Assembly: GCA_051294375.1 (NCBI GenBank)
Contig: CM119269.1
Span: 3,456,810-3,520,809 of the forward strand
Direction: 5' to 3'
Length of the DNA: 64,000 nt
Source of the DNA: Paraspadella gotoi
Lineage: Eukaryota; Chaetognatha
Shown: piece after piece, positions 49,467 through 61,256 of the stretch
Position numbering within the stretch: position 1 is the stretch's first letter
Layout: each line of letters opens with the position of its first letter
Position numbers and translations under genes: made by a program
Notes under the pieces: model-generated
Told to the model about the DNA's origin: nothing
Seen by the model: only the letters and a program-made list of their open reading frames with translations
Databases searched by the model: none

Positions 49467-52077
49467 CGGTGGTGTCAAGGTGAATTTCGTGGGTGATAAC
49501 CGGACAAACTTTTTAAGTGGGATAACCGGAGATTTTTTTTTTACTTTTCAAATTAAAGAGCGACGACAAGATTTAAAAGAGTTGCGATGATAGAAAATTT
49601 AAAAAAGGAGCACTTTGCCTGTTTTAACCAAGTAGGAACAACTAGAAATGGCAGAGAAAAAAATAATCCGTGCAAGAAATTTTTAATCAACATTTAAGCA
49701 TTTTAATTAAAAAAACAATAAATTTTTATTTTTAGAAAGACTGAACTGAACCACTGCTCGCGAATTTCCTGGTTCTTCGCAAGTAACATTTCGTGATGCT
49801 TTTTTTTTTTTTTTTTTCTCGTTCAAAAGACAACGAAAGAACATAATTTGGGGTTTTACTTACCGCTTGCGCCTGCATCTGTCCACGGCTGAGGCTGCTG
49901 TCTCTGTCACGCTGGCGTTCCTACAGCTCCAGGGGTAGCTGCCTTCGCTTAGCAACGTGACGGCCAAGATTTCTTTAGGTTCATTGGGACAGGGACAAAT
50001 TTCAAAAGTTTGGAAGAAAAAATTAGGCAAAAAAAAGAAACGGTTGTTCAAAATTATGGCTCAGGTTTTTGTTCAGAGATGGTAAATGAAACTTGGTCTT
50101 CTTTAGTATTCAGGCAGAAAAACTGCACTGTAATTCTCAATACATTTTTTTAACCTCTACAGTCAGTGAATTATTATTTTTTTTTTTTGTGTATTTCAAG
50201 TCTTTACATTTAATTTTAAAAATTAAAAGTTTAAACTCTCCGTCGTTAATTCAGATCCAATTTTTGTTGGAATCGAAAAAAAAGAAAAGACGGAAAATGA
50301 GTAGCAAAAAAAACAAAACCATTTTACATGGAAAATTTTTTTCAAGGAAGAAAAAGAAGAACAAAAGAAGAAAAAATAATTTTGTCGACGAAAATGTAAG
50401 GAGGAGAAGAGGAGGAGGAAGAGGAGGAGTGAGAAGGAAGCGCTAGGAGGAAGTGGAGGAGGCGGAAGAAAACTGTTCTTGGACCGCGGGTGATTGTCAC
50501 GGCGTGGCGCTTGAAAGGGGTGGTATATATGAATCTCTGATTATGTATAAAACATAATGATGGAAAGTGAATTTTAAACTAGAATTTGTAGCTAAAAAAT
50601 GTTAATTAGTGATCCATCGAAAGTTCCGTGATAATGTTCGTGTGACAAAAGTGTTAACTATTGTCCGACTATTCCAATGAAGTTTGGCGATGGGCAAAGG
50701 AGCAAGCAATGGCAATGCCTCATGTCCGCAATGGCAATTGGCCCCCCCCTTTCCCCAACTGGTTGCTTTCACGTCCATAGCATGAACGAAGGCTTTCCAT
50801 GGGCTTGACGCTTCCCATTAGTGGCTTCGCGTCTCTTGGCTTCGTGGGCGGAGAAGAAAAAAAAATACGGATCGTATTTCAGAGACAAAATCAGAAGTGT
50901 TGGGAACCGGTGAGAGCGAGAAAGTTTTCCCGAATTGATTAAAAATGTATACTTCGAGGATAATCCTTTAATTTTCACAACCAAAATTACCAATCGTAAG
51001 GTAAAAAATTTCTCGCCGGAGACAATAAAAACATTTGCGAAGGTTAGAAATATTAAGTTCCTAGCGGTTATGGTGGTAATGGAGTGGAAATCGAAGGGAA
51101 GGAAAGAAAAGAATGAAAAAATGGAAAGAAGAAAAAAAAAAGGAAAGTAGAGTAAAGACATACAACGTCACGTGTTTTTGAGATTCGCTCAAGGATTCGG
51201 GAAAATGTATGGGGCGCCGGAAAGAATGTAAAGGAAGAATAAAGAAAGGAAAAGGAAGAAGGAGAGAAAGAAAAAGAGGAAAATGAAGGAGGATGAAAGG
51301 AAAAAAATGAGGAAAGGGAGAAAAAGGAGACAAAAGAAGAAAATGAAAATGAAGCAAACAAACATTATGTAATTGTAAAGAATCGTCAAAGAAGAGAAAC
51401 AGAAAACAGAAGTACGAAAAAAATAGTTATTTTGGGTTTCCAGCATTTTGAAATCTCTAAAAATTAAAAGACAATCAAGGGAAAGTAAGGGCGGGAAAGA
51501 ATGAAAGCCCGGAGGGTCCCGCGCGATTTGAAAAACCCGCCGGGCGTATCTAGATTTAACTTTAGCCCTAAAAAGGAAAGAAACGCCGCCGACGAGAACA
51601 CGACGACAAAGACAACGATTAAACTAAGACGAAGACGACGACGAAGACGACGACGAAGACGACGACGAAGACGACGAAACGAAGACGACGACGAAGACGA
51701 CGAACGAAAGACGACGAACGAAGACGACGACGAAAGACGACGAAAGAAACAGCCAAGAAATATAGAGAACAAATCAGATCCCAGAATGGAAGATAAAAAC
51801 AAACAAAAAACTGATTAGAGCATCTCTGCCTTCCGAACTAAAGTCACCAGAAGACGATAAATCGACGGCGACTCTGAACGGGGAGGAGAACAGTTAAGCA
51901 ATATAAGTCAAAAACTTTAATATCAAATTATCAATCCTTCCCCTTTCTCTCTCTTATAAAGGCGTTATGGTCAATTGACGAAAATAACCGCTCGTCAGAC
52001 ATAATAGTCAACACATAAATCTCGTTGTATATTGTTGGTTATTGCTGAAAATAAAAGAAAATTGAAATCGGCGGAAT

Positions 52078-52155
<78 letters not shown>

Positions 52156-53400
52156 AATCCTTGAAACGCAGTGCCATCGGCGAGTAGGCGTGGCAAATAA
52201 ATTACGCACATGGAAAACGTGCGCTCGGCAATGGTCGTTTCGAAGACAATGGCGGAGGAAAGATCACAACAGTCGTTTGACGAGGCAACCGGAAATTCTC
52301 CAAATTCACACGAGAAAGTCAAGTGTAACCGAGGGTGACAAAAAAATAATTCACCGAAAAAAAAGAGAAAAAGTGACACACGATTTAAAAGACTGAAAAA
52401 GGAAATGGAAAAAAAATAAAAGCGGGGTTGAAGTCATAGGAAGGGAGCCAAATGAATTGGAAGAGAAATTGGAGCAGGGGCGGTGGAGATACACTAAGAG
52501 GAGCATTATCGCAATGTGACATGGCATGACAATGGGAATATTAGGAGAGTGATACCCAATTAAATAAAATAGAATTAAAATGAAATAGAGAACTTGAGTG
52601 GGGAATAGTAAAAAGGTGGTAAAGAATATCCAAAGAAAGCGATCGTGACTTTTTTTGTTCTTTGTTTTTTGTTTTGTTTTTGTTTTGTTTTGTTTGGTTT
52701 TTTCTTCTTCCATTTTTTTTCTCGAGCGTTCTCTCTTCACTTTATTAAAAACCTTTTTATCGAATCTGAAGTTTTTTTTCCGAATTTCTCGTCACTTTTT
52801 TTAAAAACTGGCGAACGAACAAAGAGGAAATATTTTACGAAGGCCTAGTGGGTGTCAACCGCGCGTTGCTCTTTCAAAGCAACTCTCTCTCTCTCTCATC
52901 TCTCTCATCTCATCTCTCTCTCTCTCTCTCTCTCTCTTCTCTTCTCTCATCGATCTCTCTCTCTCTCTCAGTTTTGTTGAAATGTTCAAAATTTTCAAAC
53001 TTTGTATCACACGAGTAAAAAAAAATGAAAGCGCTGTGAAGACCGATCCTGTACGATTATAGGCTTCTTTTTTTTAAAAATTTTTATTTCCTTTCAGTCC
53101 AACAAGCGTCAAAAATTCCGCGTGAATGCCCCCCATCTATTTAGTCCGAGAAACCCGTTTCCAAATAGACTGGCCGCTTCTTGAAAGGTGGTTTTCGTCA
53201 CAAGGTAGTTTACCCCTAAAACGGCCCCCGTCACGGATTCCCAGGGCCCGTGGGCGGAAAAGACCGCGCCGGGCAGGACTCCTTTGAGAACCAAGTTAAA
53301 AAGGATCCAAATCTTATTCGTGCCAACTTTTCCTTCAAATAAAATTTCTTGTGCGGAGGATTTTTTCGGTATTTAATTTTTCTCGTGGATTAATAAACTG

Positions 53401-53448
<48 letters not shown>

Positions 53449-53548
53449 GAGATGAGAGAGAGAGAGAGAGAGAGAAGACTCTTTGTCGTTTTCGAAATCT
53501 TATGATAATAATTCGAAGGGCATCGTACGCCTTTCTTTTTTTCTTTAA
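47179..53548 (-). repeat. Right arm of the apparently exact inverted repeat
   Basis: Reverse complement of 39236-45605 with no visible difference. After 53548 the sequence switches to TGTTGGACTG, which in copy 1 lies at 39680, so the join skips or repeats ~440 bases. See the left arm for content. Confidence 0.95.
47196..48113 (-). pseudogene. Gene B, frameshifted and truncated copy (right arm)
   Basis: Exact mirror of 44671-45588, with the same frameshifts and the same truncation at the CGTGGA junction. Sharing identical errors and an identical break means it is the same assembled sequence used twice, not an independent copy. Confidence 0.75.
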
Positions 53549-53635
53549 TGTTGGACTGAAAGGAAAATAAATTTTAAAAAAGAAGCCAATAATCGTAACA
53601 AGATCGGTCTTCACAGCTTCATTTTTTTTTACTCG

Positions 53636-54005
53636 NNNNNNNNNNNNNNNNNNNNNNNNNNNNNNNNNNNNNNNNNNNNNNNNNNNNNNNNNNNNNNNNN
53701 NNNNNNNNNNNNNNNNNNNNNNNNNNNNNNNNNNNNNNNNNNNNNNNNNNNNNNNNNNNNNNNNNNNNNNNNNNNNNNNNNNNNNNNNNNNNNNNNNNNN
53801 NNNNNNNNNNNNNNNNNNNNNNNNNNNNNNNNNNNNNNNNNNNNNNNNNNNNNNNNNNNNNNNNNNNNNNNNNNNNNNNNNNNNNNNNNNNNNNNNNNNN
53901 NNNNNNNNNNNNNNNNNNNNNNNNNNNNNNNNNNNNNNNNNNNNNNNNNNNNNNNNNNNNNNNNNNNNNNNNNNNNNNNNNNNNNNNNNNNNNNNNNNNN
54001 NNNNN
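53636..54005. other. Assembly gap (370 N)
   Basis: By alignment with the left arm it should hold roughly 39770-40090: AT-rich sequence, a (GA)n tract near 39810-39900 and an A-rich run. Any open frame drawn across it is an artefact. Confidence 0.99.
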
Positions 54006-54362
54006 AAAAAAAAACAAAAACAAAACAAAAAACAAAGAACAAAAAAGTCACGATCGTTTCTTTGGATATTCTTTACACCTTTTACTATTCCCCCACTCAA
54101 GTTCTCTATTTAATTTAATTCTATTATATTTAATTTGGGTATCACTCTCCTAATATTCCCATGTCATGCCATGTCACATTGCTAATGCTCCTCTAGTGTA
54201 TCTCCACCGCCCTGCTCCAATTTCCCTTCCAATTCATTTGCCCTTCCTATTGACTTCAACCCCGCTTTTATTTTTTTTCCATTTCCTTTTTCAGTCCTTT
54301 TAAATCGTGTGTCACTTTTCTCTTTTTTTCCGGTGAATTTATTTTTTTGTCACCCTCGGTTA

Positions 54363-54455
54363 TCACTTGACTCTCGTTGTGAATTTGAGAATTTCCGTTG
54401 CCTCGTCAACGACTGTTGTGATGCTTTCCTCCGCCATTGTCTTCGAAACGACCAT
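54363..54455 (-). CDS. Possible short ORF or first exon
   Basis: ATG (complement of 54453-54455) opens a 30-residue frame starting MVVSKTMAEESITTVVDEAT and ending FTTRVK, then TGA. The arm copies keep MVVSKTMAEE and then diverge by indels. A gene starting here on the minus strand is possible, but no donor or promoter is clear. Confidence 0.15.
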   Translation of the reverse strand: MVVSKTMAEESITTVVDEATEILKFTTRVK

Positions 54456-54562
54456 TGCCGAGCGCACGTTTCCATGTGCGTAATTTATTGCCACGCCTAC
54501 TCGCGATGGCACTGCGTTCATAGGATTCTTCTCTCTCTCTCTCTCTCTCTCTCTTCTACTCT

Positions 54563-54627
<65 letters not shown>

Positions 54628-54907
54628 TTATCTCTTTCATTCCGCCGATTTCAATTTTCTTTTATTTTTCAGCAATAACCATTACATATTATGCCAAACG
54701 AGATTTTATGTGTTGACTATTATTGCTTGACGATCGGTTATTTTCGTCAATTGAACCATAACGCTTTATAAGAGAGAGAAAGGGGAAGGATTGATATTAA
54801 AGTTTTGACTTATATGCTTAACTGTCTCCTCCCCGTTCAGAGTCGCCGTCGATTTATCGTCTTCTGGTGACTTTTAGTATCGGAAGGCAGAGATGCTCTA
54901 ATCAGTT

Positions 54908-54917
54908 NNNNNNNNNN
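54908..54917. other. Assembly gap (10 N) in a T-rich run
   Basis: The left arm reads CAGTTTTTTGTTTGTTTTTA here (40972 onward), which gives the likely content. Confidence 0.99.
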
Positions 54918-55696
54918 TTTTTTTATTCTTCCATTCTGGGATCTGATTTGTTTTTATATTTCTTGGCTGTTTCTTCGTCGTCTTCGTCGTCGTCTTCGTC
55001 GTCGTCTTCGTCCTAGTTTTAATCGTTGTCTTTGTCGTCGTGTTCATCGTCGGCGGCGTTTCTTCCTTTTAGGGCTAAAGTTAAATCTAGATACGCCCGG
55101 GCGGGTTTTTCAATCGGCGGGACCCTCCGGGCTTTCATCTTCCCGCCCTACTTTCCCTTGATTGTCTTTAATTTTTGAGAGATTTCAAAAATGCGGAAAA
55201 CAAAAAAAAAAAAAATTTTGTCGTACTTTCTGTTTCTGTTCTCTTCTTTGACGATTCTTTACAATTTACATTAATTGTTTGTTTGCTTCATTTTCATTTT
55301 CTTTTTTGTCTCCTTTTTCTCCCTTCCTCATTTTTTTCCTTTCATCTCCTTTCATTTTCCTCTTTTTTTCTTTTCTCTCTTCTTTCCCTTTCCTTTCTTT
55401 ATTCTTCCTTTTTCCTTCTTCCGGCGCCACCATACATTTTCCCGAATCCTTGAGCGAATCTCCAAAACACGTGACGTTTATGTCTTTACTCTACTTTCCT
55501 TTTTTTTTCTTCTTTCCATTTTTTTTTCATTCTTTTCTTTCCTTCCCTTCGATTTCCACTCCATTACACCATAACCGTAAGGAACTTATATTTCCTAACC
55601 TTCTCAAATGTTTTTATTGTCTCCGGCGAGAAAATTTTTTACCTACGATTGGTATTTGGTTGAAAATTGAAAGGATTATCCTCGAAGTATACATTT

Positions 55697-56080
55697 TTAA
55701 CCAATTCGGGAAAACTTCTCGCTCTCACCGTCCCAACACTCTATTTTGTCTCTGAAATACGATACGTATTTTTTTTCTCTCGCCCACGAAGCCAAGAGAC
55801 GCGAAGCCACTAATGGAAGCGTCAAGGCCTGGAAAGCCTTCGTCATGCTATGGACGTGAAAGCAACCAGTGAAGCCAATTGCCATTGCGGACATGATGGC
55901 ATTGCCATTGCTTGCTCCTTTGCCATCGCCAACTTCATGGACATAGTCGACAATAGTTAACACTTTTGTCACACGAACATTTATCACGGAACTTCGATGG
56001 ATCACAATAACATTTTTAGCTACAAATTCTAGTTTAAAATTCACTTCATCATATGTTTTATACATAATCAAGAGATTCAT
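55697..56080 (-). CDS. Candidate ORF, 127 aa, unknown
   Basis: From ATG at 56080 the frame begins MNLLIMYKTYDEVNFKLEFV and includes TIVDYVHEVGDGKGASNG and AIMSAMAIGFTGCFHVHS. The composition looks protein-like, without simple repeats. A TATATATG run overlaps the start. In the arm copies (about 42241-41858 on the minus strand, and mirror) the frame is broken by indels, and a C-rich insertion of about 17 bases replaces part of it. No splice sites or family could be assigned. Because this copy also keeps gene B open it may be accurate, but chance is quite possible. Confidence 0.25.
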   Translation of the reverse strand: MNLLIMYKTYDEVNFKLEFVAKNVIVIHRSSVINVRVTKVLTIVDYVHEVGDGKGASNGNAIMSAMAIGFTGCFHVHSMTKAFQALTLPLVASRLLASWAREKKYVSYFRDKIECWDGESEKFSRIG

Positions 56081-56618
56081 ATATACCACCCCTTCAAGCG
56101 CCAACGCCGTGACAAATCCACCCGCGATCCAAGAACAAGTTTCTTCGCCTCCTTCACTTCCTCCTCCGCTTCCTTCTCCTCCTCCTCTTCCTCCTCCTCT
56201 TCCTCCTCCTTACATTTCGTCGACAAAAGATTTTTTTTTCTTTTGTTTCTTCTTTTTCTTCCTTGAAAAAAAATTCATGTAAAAAGGTTTTTTTTTTTGT
56301 ACTTTTTTCCGTCTTTTCTTTTTTTTTTTTCGATCCAACAAAAATTGGATCTGATTAACGACGAGAGTTTAAACTTTTAATTTTTAAAATTAAATGTAAA
56401 GACTGAAATACAAAAAAAAAATTATTCACTGACTGTAGAGGTTAAAAAAATGTATTGAGAATTACAGTTCAGTTTTTCTGCTGAATACTAAAGAGACAAA
56501 GTTTCATTTACCATCTCTGGAACAAAAACCCGAGCCATAATTTTGAACAACCGTTTCTTTTTTGCCAATTTTTTTTTCTTCCAAACTTGAAAATATGTCC
56601 AGTCCAATTGACCTAAAG

Positions 56619-56725
56619 AAATCTTTGGCGTCACGTTGCTAAGCGAAGCAGCTACCCCTGGAGCTGTAGGAACGCCAGCTGTGACAGAGACAGCAGCCTC
56701 AGCCGTGACAGATGCAGCGCAAGCG
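56619..56725 (+). CDS. Candidate exon upstream of gene B (copy 3)
   Basis: Counterpart of 42776-42920. The frame reads IFGVTLLSEAATPGAVGTPA and ends TDAAQA at CAAGCG|GTAGT, where the arm copies have the better donor GTAAGT. Ala/Thr/Val/Pro-rich, probably disordered. It lies 1.8 kb upstream of gene B on the same strand and could be an earlier exon of it, although exon phases do not match under the present reading (indel errors may be the cause). Confidence 0.25.
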
Positions 56726-57119
56726 GTAGTAAAACCCCAAATTATGTCTTTCGTGTCTTTTGAACGAGAAAAAAAAAATAAAAAGCTCACGAAATGTTTA
56801 CTTGGAAGAACCAGGAAATTCGGAGCACGTGGTTCACTCGTCTCGCTTCTAAAAACCCAAAATTTATTTTATTTTATTTTTTTTTAAATTTTTAAATGTT
56901 AAATGTTGATTAAAAATTCTTGCACGGATTATTTTTTTTTCTGCATTTCTAGTTGTTCCTACTTGGTAAACAGGCGAAGTGGTCCTTTTTTAAATTTTCT
57001 ATCATCGCAAACTCTTTTAAATCTGTCGGCGCTTTTAATTTGAAAGAAAAAAAAATCTCCGGTATTCTCACTTAAAAGTTTGTCCGTTATCACCCACGAA
57101 ATCACCATTGACACCACCG

Positions 57120-57223
<104 letters not shown>

Positions 57224-58389
57224 ACCTAATTCTTTGGATTTTTTTCCCAATTTGATGAAAGGTTTTGCCTTTACTTTATCGGTTTCACAAACTTTTAAAA
57301 GGTTCACCGCTTTAATAGTCAATTTTGCGTTACTTTACTTCTTCCCGAGTTTTATTCTTTAGCCGTCAAGTAAAAAAATGGTTAAAAACGGATTCTTAAC
57401 TTTTTTCTTTCTTTCTTTCTTTCTTTATTTTCATCCGGAAACATTGGAAACACTTAATTTAAGAGGGCGGGCATCTTGTTGCGAAGGATTAAACCTTGTT
57501 TGCAAGCGGAAAAAAAAATAATTTGTTGTAAAAATTAAATTATTATATGGTGAAAATGGTTTTTTTTTTTAAAAGTTTTAATGAGATTTTGCCACTTTGT
57601 CTTCGGCTGTTTCTTTTTACTGCACGTGGAGCCTTTAAATTGCTCCAAACCTTTTTGCAAAAATTAGAATAAAAAGTAAATGAACAGAAAAATGAAACAA
57701 TAAAAAAAGTTTTTTTTTGTAAAAAAAATCATTTTTTTATCTCCCAAAAACTGAAGCCACACGTTTTTCCAGCTCGAGTGCTTCCACTTCGAATTTGGCA
57801 TTCCGCTGTTTTAACAGATTATCTTTGGCGCCATTTTTCCCCCAACATTTTAGTTGGACTTTTGAAAAAAAAATTGGTGCCTAAAATAGAGTAGAGGTGT
57901 AAATTTTTCTTCATTCTCATATTCGAGAGAGGATCTTTTTTTTTTTTTTTTTGCTACATTCTCATCTTTAAAGGATTTGCGAAAAAGTCGATGAGTGAAA
58001 ACGACCAACCAAAAAAAAAATCAATACGAGACAGAGAAATGTGAAACGAGATAAAAAAACTCTTCGTGAGAAAATGGGAGAATTGAACAAAAAAAGTCGC
58101 GAAAAGCAAAAAGGAAAAAAAATTCGAAATCAATATTTTGGGAAGAGAATCAACTTTTCATTTTGGATCGTCCAATCAAACGAAAGTGCAATCGACCAAT
58201 GAAATGATCTGAATGACGACATGTCCGCACAAATATCAGGTGATTATCAAACTCTTTTTAGAACCGCTTATACTTTTATAAACGAATAAAAAATTTCAAT
58301 CGAATAAAGACACAATTTTGACGAAAATTTTATGATTTTATGATTTACAATCTGATCTTTCTCTTCTCCATTCCCATTCCAAATTCAAT

Positions 58390-58398
58390 CCGCCGCCT

Positions 58399-58485
<87 letters not shown>
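58390..58485. repeat. (CCG)n triplet array, ~31 units
   Basis: Two CCG, one CCT and 29 CCG triplets, ending 18 bases before the gene B acceptor. The arm copies at 44590-44650 have only a short CCG run, then mixed sequence with CACGTTTGAACACCACCG. Read in the gene B frame it would be polyproline, but the arm version has an in-frame stop there, so I treat it as intronic. Confidence 0.9.
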
Positions 58486-58493
<8 letters not shown>

Positions 58494-58504
58494 TTTTCTC
58501 CCAG

Positions 58505-59652
58505 ACCACGCCTTGGACGACGATTCTGTCGCTTCTCTTAAAAATTCTATCCTGGCGTTGTTCTCGACTCTGGACAGAGACGGCGCCGGGCGCCCTTTGA
58601 GCGGCGTGCTGGAGGACGGACGTCGCCGCGGTTCGACTCCGGGTCGACGACTCGAGAACGCCGGGAGCGCCGGTAGTGCGAGATCGACGCCGCCCCGTCA
58701 CGCGGATTCGTGGAAGCCTTCTCCGCCGACAACGATGACGGGATACGACCGGCGTCGTTCGTCGATCGCGGAGTCGGCGCCATCTTCAGATGCCGACTTT
58801 TGGCGCCGGTTTCCACCAAGTTCCGATTCCGGTCACCGATCGCCGTTGACTCTCGATCGATCGCGTTTGACCGGGACTAAATCGCCGCTGACCTATCCGG
58901 CTTCGCCATTGACGAGTACGTCGTCGTCGTCGTCGTCGTCGTTGACGTCTTTTCCCGCTGCTCAGTCCGCGGCAATCTTTCCTTTGCCCTCCTTAGACTC
59001 TAAGCGTCAGCGCCATCCTTGCGTCACTGCCGTTGGAGCCGCGCCTCAGGTCAACGTCGGCAGCGTCACTCTGCGCCACGGCGTCTCACGCGGCGTCGCC
59101 TGTCGCGCTGCTCCCGACCGACGCCTGATTCCCACGATTCAAGGTCAAACTCAACCGGCGCCGCTAATCAGACCTTTTCCCGTTTACGCCGAAGGAAGGA
59201 CCTCGGCGCCGAGGATCGAAAACGGCGCCTTCTTCGTTTCCGGCGTCGTCGATCGCGTCGATGATTTCCTCAAAGACGGCGGCGCCAAATACCACGCCGG
59301 ATTGATCGAGAGATTCGACGAAGACGCCGCCAATAACAATCGCAACGAGGTTAATCGCGTCAGAAATTCGTACTTTTCTCTCGTGGAAACACCAGCGCCT
59401 CTTGCACCGAGGACGCCGACCACGCCGACCACGCCGACGCCTCAGACGACCAAAGTGACGAAGGTGACGTCGTATCCTTTGAATTGGTCGCCGCCGCCTT
59501 CGAAGAGGGCGTCGTTTCGACGGCGCCGATCCGAAGCGGCGACGCCGACGCCGGATGACGACGACGACGACGACAGGATTAGCGATGGAAGCAGCACGCC
59601 GGAAGCTAATCGGAGGTTGGAAGGGAAAAAGGCTGTGTTTGGAAATGTTTAA
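58505..59652 (+). CDS. Gene B: terminal coding exon, Ser/Pro/Thr-rich protein of unknown family
   Basis: The frame is open for 382 codons from 58507 to TAA 59650-59652. No in-frame ATG lies near the start; CTTTTCTCCCAG|ACC at 58504 is a textbook acceptor, so this is most likely the last exon of a longer gene. Numbering from the Leu codon at 58513: 1-20 a short amphipathic stretch (DDDSVASLKNSILALFSTLD); 30-160 Arg/Ser/Pro-rich with three SPLT units and a poly-Ser run; 165-295 a more ordered-looking part including QVNVGSVTLRHGVS, ENGAFFVSGVVDRVDDFLKD, YHAGLIERFDED and RVRNSYFSLVE; 296-345 Pro/Thr-rich, then SKRASFRRRR; a seven-Asp run; and a basic end KKAVFGNV. Coding GC is far above the flanks. 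No membrane segment or catalytic motif. Family not recognised. The other copies are frameshifted. Confidence 0.6.
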
Positions 59653-60527
59653 ATAGAATGAATTGTATAAGGATATAATGTATAAATTATTTGTTAAATT
59701 TACGTAGGCTAACAGTAGCGCTAAGGCTGGCCTACCCTAATTTTTCACGGGCTGCTCGTCTTTAACTTCATACGTTGTTCTTGCGAATATTCTATAGTAT
59801 AACAACCAAAATTTTGGATCTGACGTAGAAAACTTTGGTTTTTTCGTCCTTTGTAATATTCATGGGTTGAAAAAAAAAATCGGATTAGCAGTTTCCCGTT
59901 TTCGTCTACTTTGCGTCTTTCCACTTTCTTTTTTCTTTTCTTTTCTCTTTTCTTTTCGTTTTTCTTTTTTTTTCTTTCTTTCTGCGGACTCTAGAACTTT
60001 CCCTCGGGTTTTCTCCCTTCTTTTTTCCGCTGGATGAATTTCGTTTACTCCTTTCATTCACTTTTTCTTTCTCCTTCTTATTCTCATGGGGTTCGTTCCT
60101 TTCCTCTTTTTTTAAAAAAAACATTTTGAACTAAAACTTTTTCCGCTCTGTCCCAGGCTCCGTTGATTTTATTTATTTTATTCATTTAGGCGATTATCTT
60201 TACATTTTTTTTAATTCAATTTCCCTTATCGGTTGCCAAACTTCCTTCTTTTCTTCTTTCCTTTATTCCTCCATTCTCCCCTCTACTCATTTTCTCTCCC
60301 AACTGCTCCTGCTTTCTCAGCTCCAATGAGTCATGATTCCCGCGCCCCAAATGACTTTCGCTTGTTGGTTTTCCTCTTCCTCCCTCTGGCTCCTCCTCTT
60401 CCTCCTCTTGCTTCTCTTCCTCCTCCTCCGCCCCCTCCTCTTCTCGATTCTCTTAGTTCTCCTCCTCCTCAAAGGGTGGCACCAACTCCGTCTGTGGGTC
60501 AACATTAATCCTCTCTTTGGTTTCCTT

Positions 60528-60559
<32 letters not shown>

Positions 60560-61256
60560 NNNNNNNNNNNNNNNNNNNNNNNNNCCACTCTCATCAACTT
60601 CCCCGCAGCGCGACTCTTGGCCCCTTGGCGCGAGGCAGACTATCTTGCGCTCGAATTTTCTTCATGCTTCTTGCTATCTTTCTGAGTTTCTGTCTCCCTT
60701 TTCGCTTTTTTTTTCTGGTTTTGTCTTGATAGCAATCTCTCTTTCTTTCTCTCTCTCTCTCTCTCCCTCCTCTCTTCGTACTTCACTCTCCTCTCTCACT
60801 CTCTTCTTCTCTCTCTCTCCTTTTCTCTCTTTCTCACTCTTTGTTCTTTGTGTTCAGTGCTTTCTACTTATATTCTCATCAAAAGGAAGAGGAGTCAGGC
60901 TTCTGCAAAGTTCCACAATACTTCTTCCAAGGATGGAAACTCTTAACCGTTTTCTCTCTAGTAATCATAACCATAGGATTTCTTTCTATGAAATTTATTT
61001 GATTTTTTTTTTCAACTTTTTTACGACCTTAGTCCATTTAAACCTGCCTAACTTTTCTCTTTCATCTCTTATTCTCGCAGTAATATTACGTCCCTAGTTT
61101 TTTGATTCTTGAATTAATTTTCGTCATCCTTTTGAGCCTTTTTTATTTTTCGATTTACCTCTCCCACCCCCACAACTGCCCTTCCCGCACATCTCTATCC
61201 AGAATCAGCTCTCTATCAATCTCACCCCAAACCGTCTTTAAACTTCTCCGGATTTC
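59653..61256. other. Single-copy, T/C-rich sequence downstream of gene B
   Basis: The only long stretch without a second copy in the window. It should include the gene B 3' untranslated region, but no AATAAA signal is seen close to the stop. From 59900 it is pyrimidine-rich, with (CT)n at 60531-60559 running into a 25-N gap (60560-60584) and CT-rich runs at 60735-60840. Leu/Ser-rich frames here are low-complexity translations. Confidence 0.6.
60560..60584. other. Assembly gap (25 N) at the end of (CT)n
   Basis: Fixed-length placeholder next to a CT microsatellite. Confidence 0.99.

Noticed and set aside
53390-54100. 236-residue minus-strand frame
   Set aside because: More than half of it is the 370-N gap read as unknown residues.
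58336-58504. Polyproline N-terminal extension of gene B
   Set aside because: The frame is open here, but the arm copies have a stop at the matching place and a strong acceptor lies at 58504; no ATG is available.
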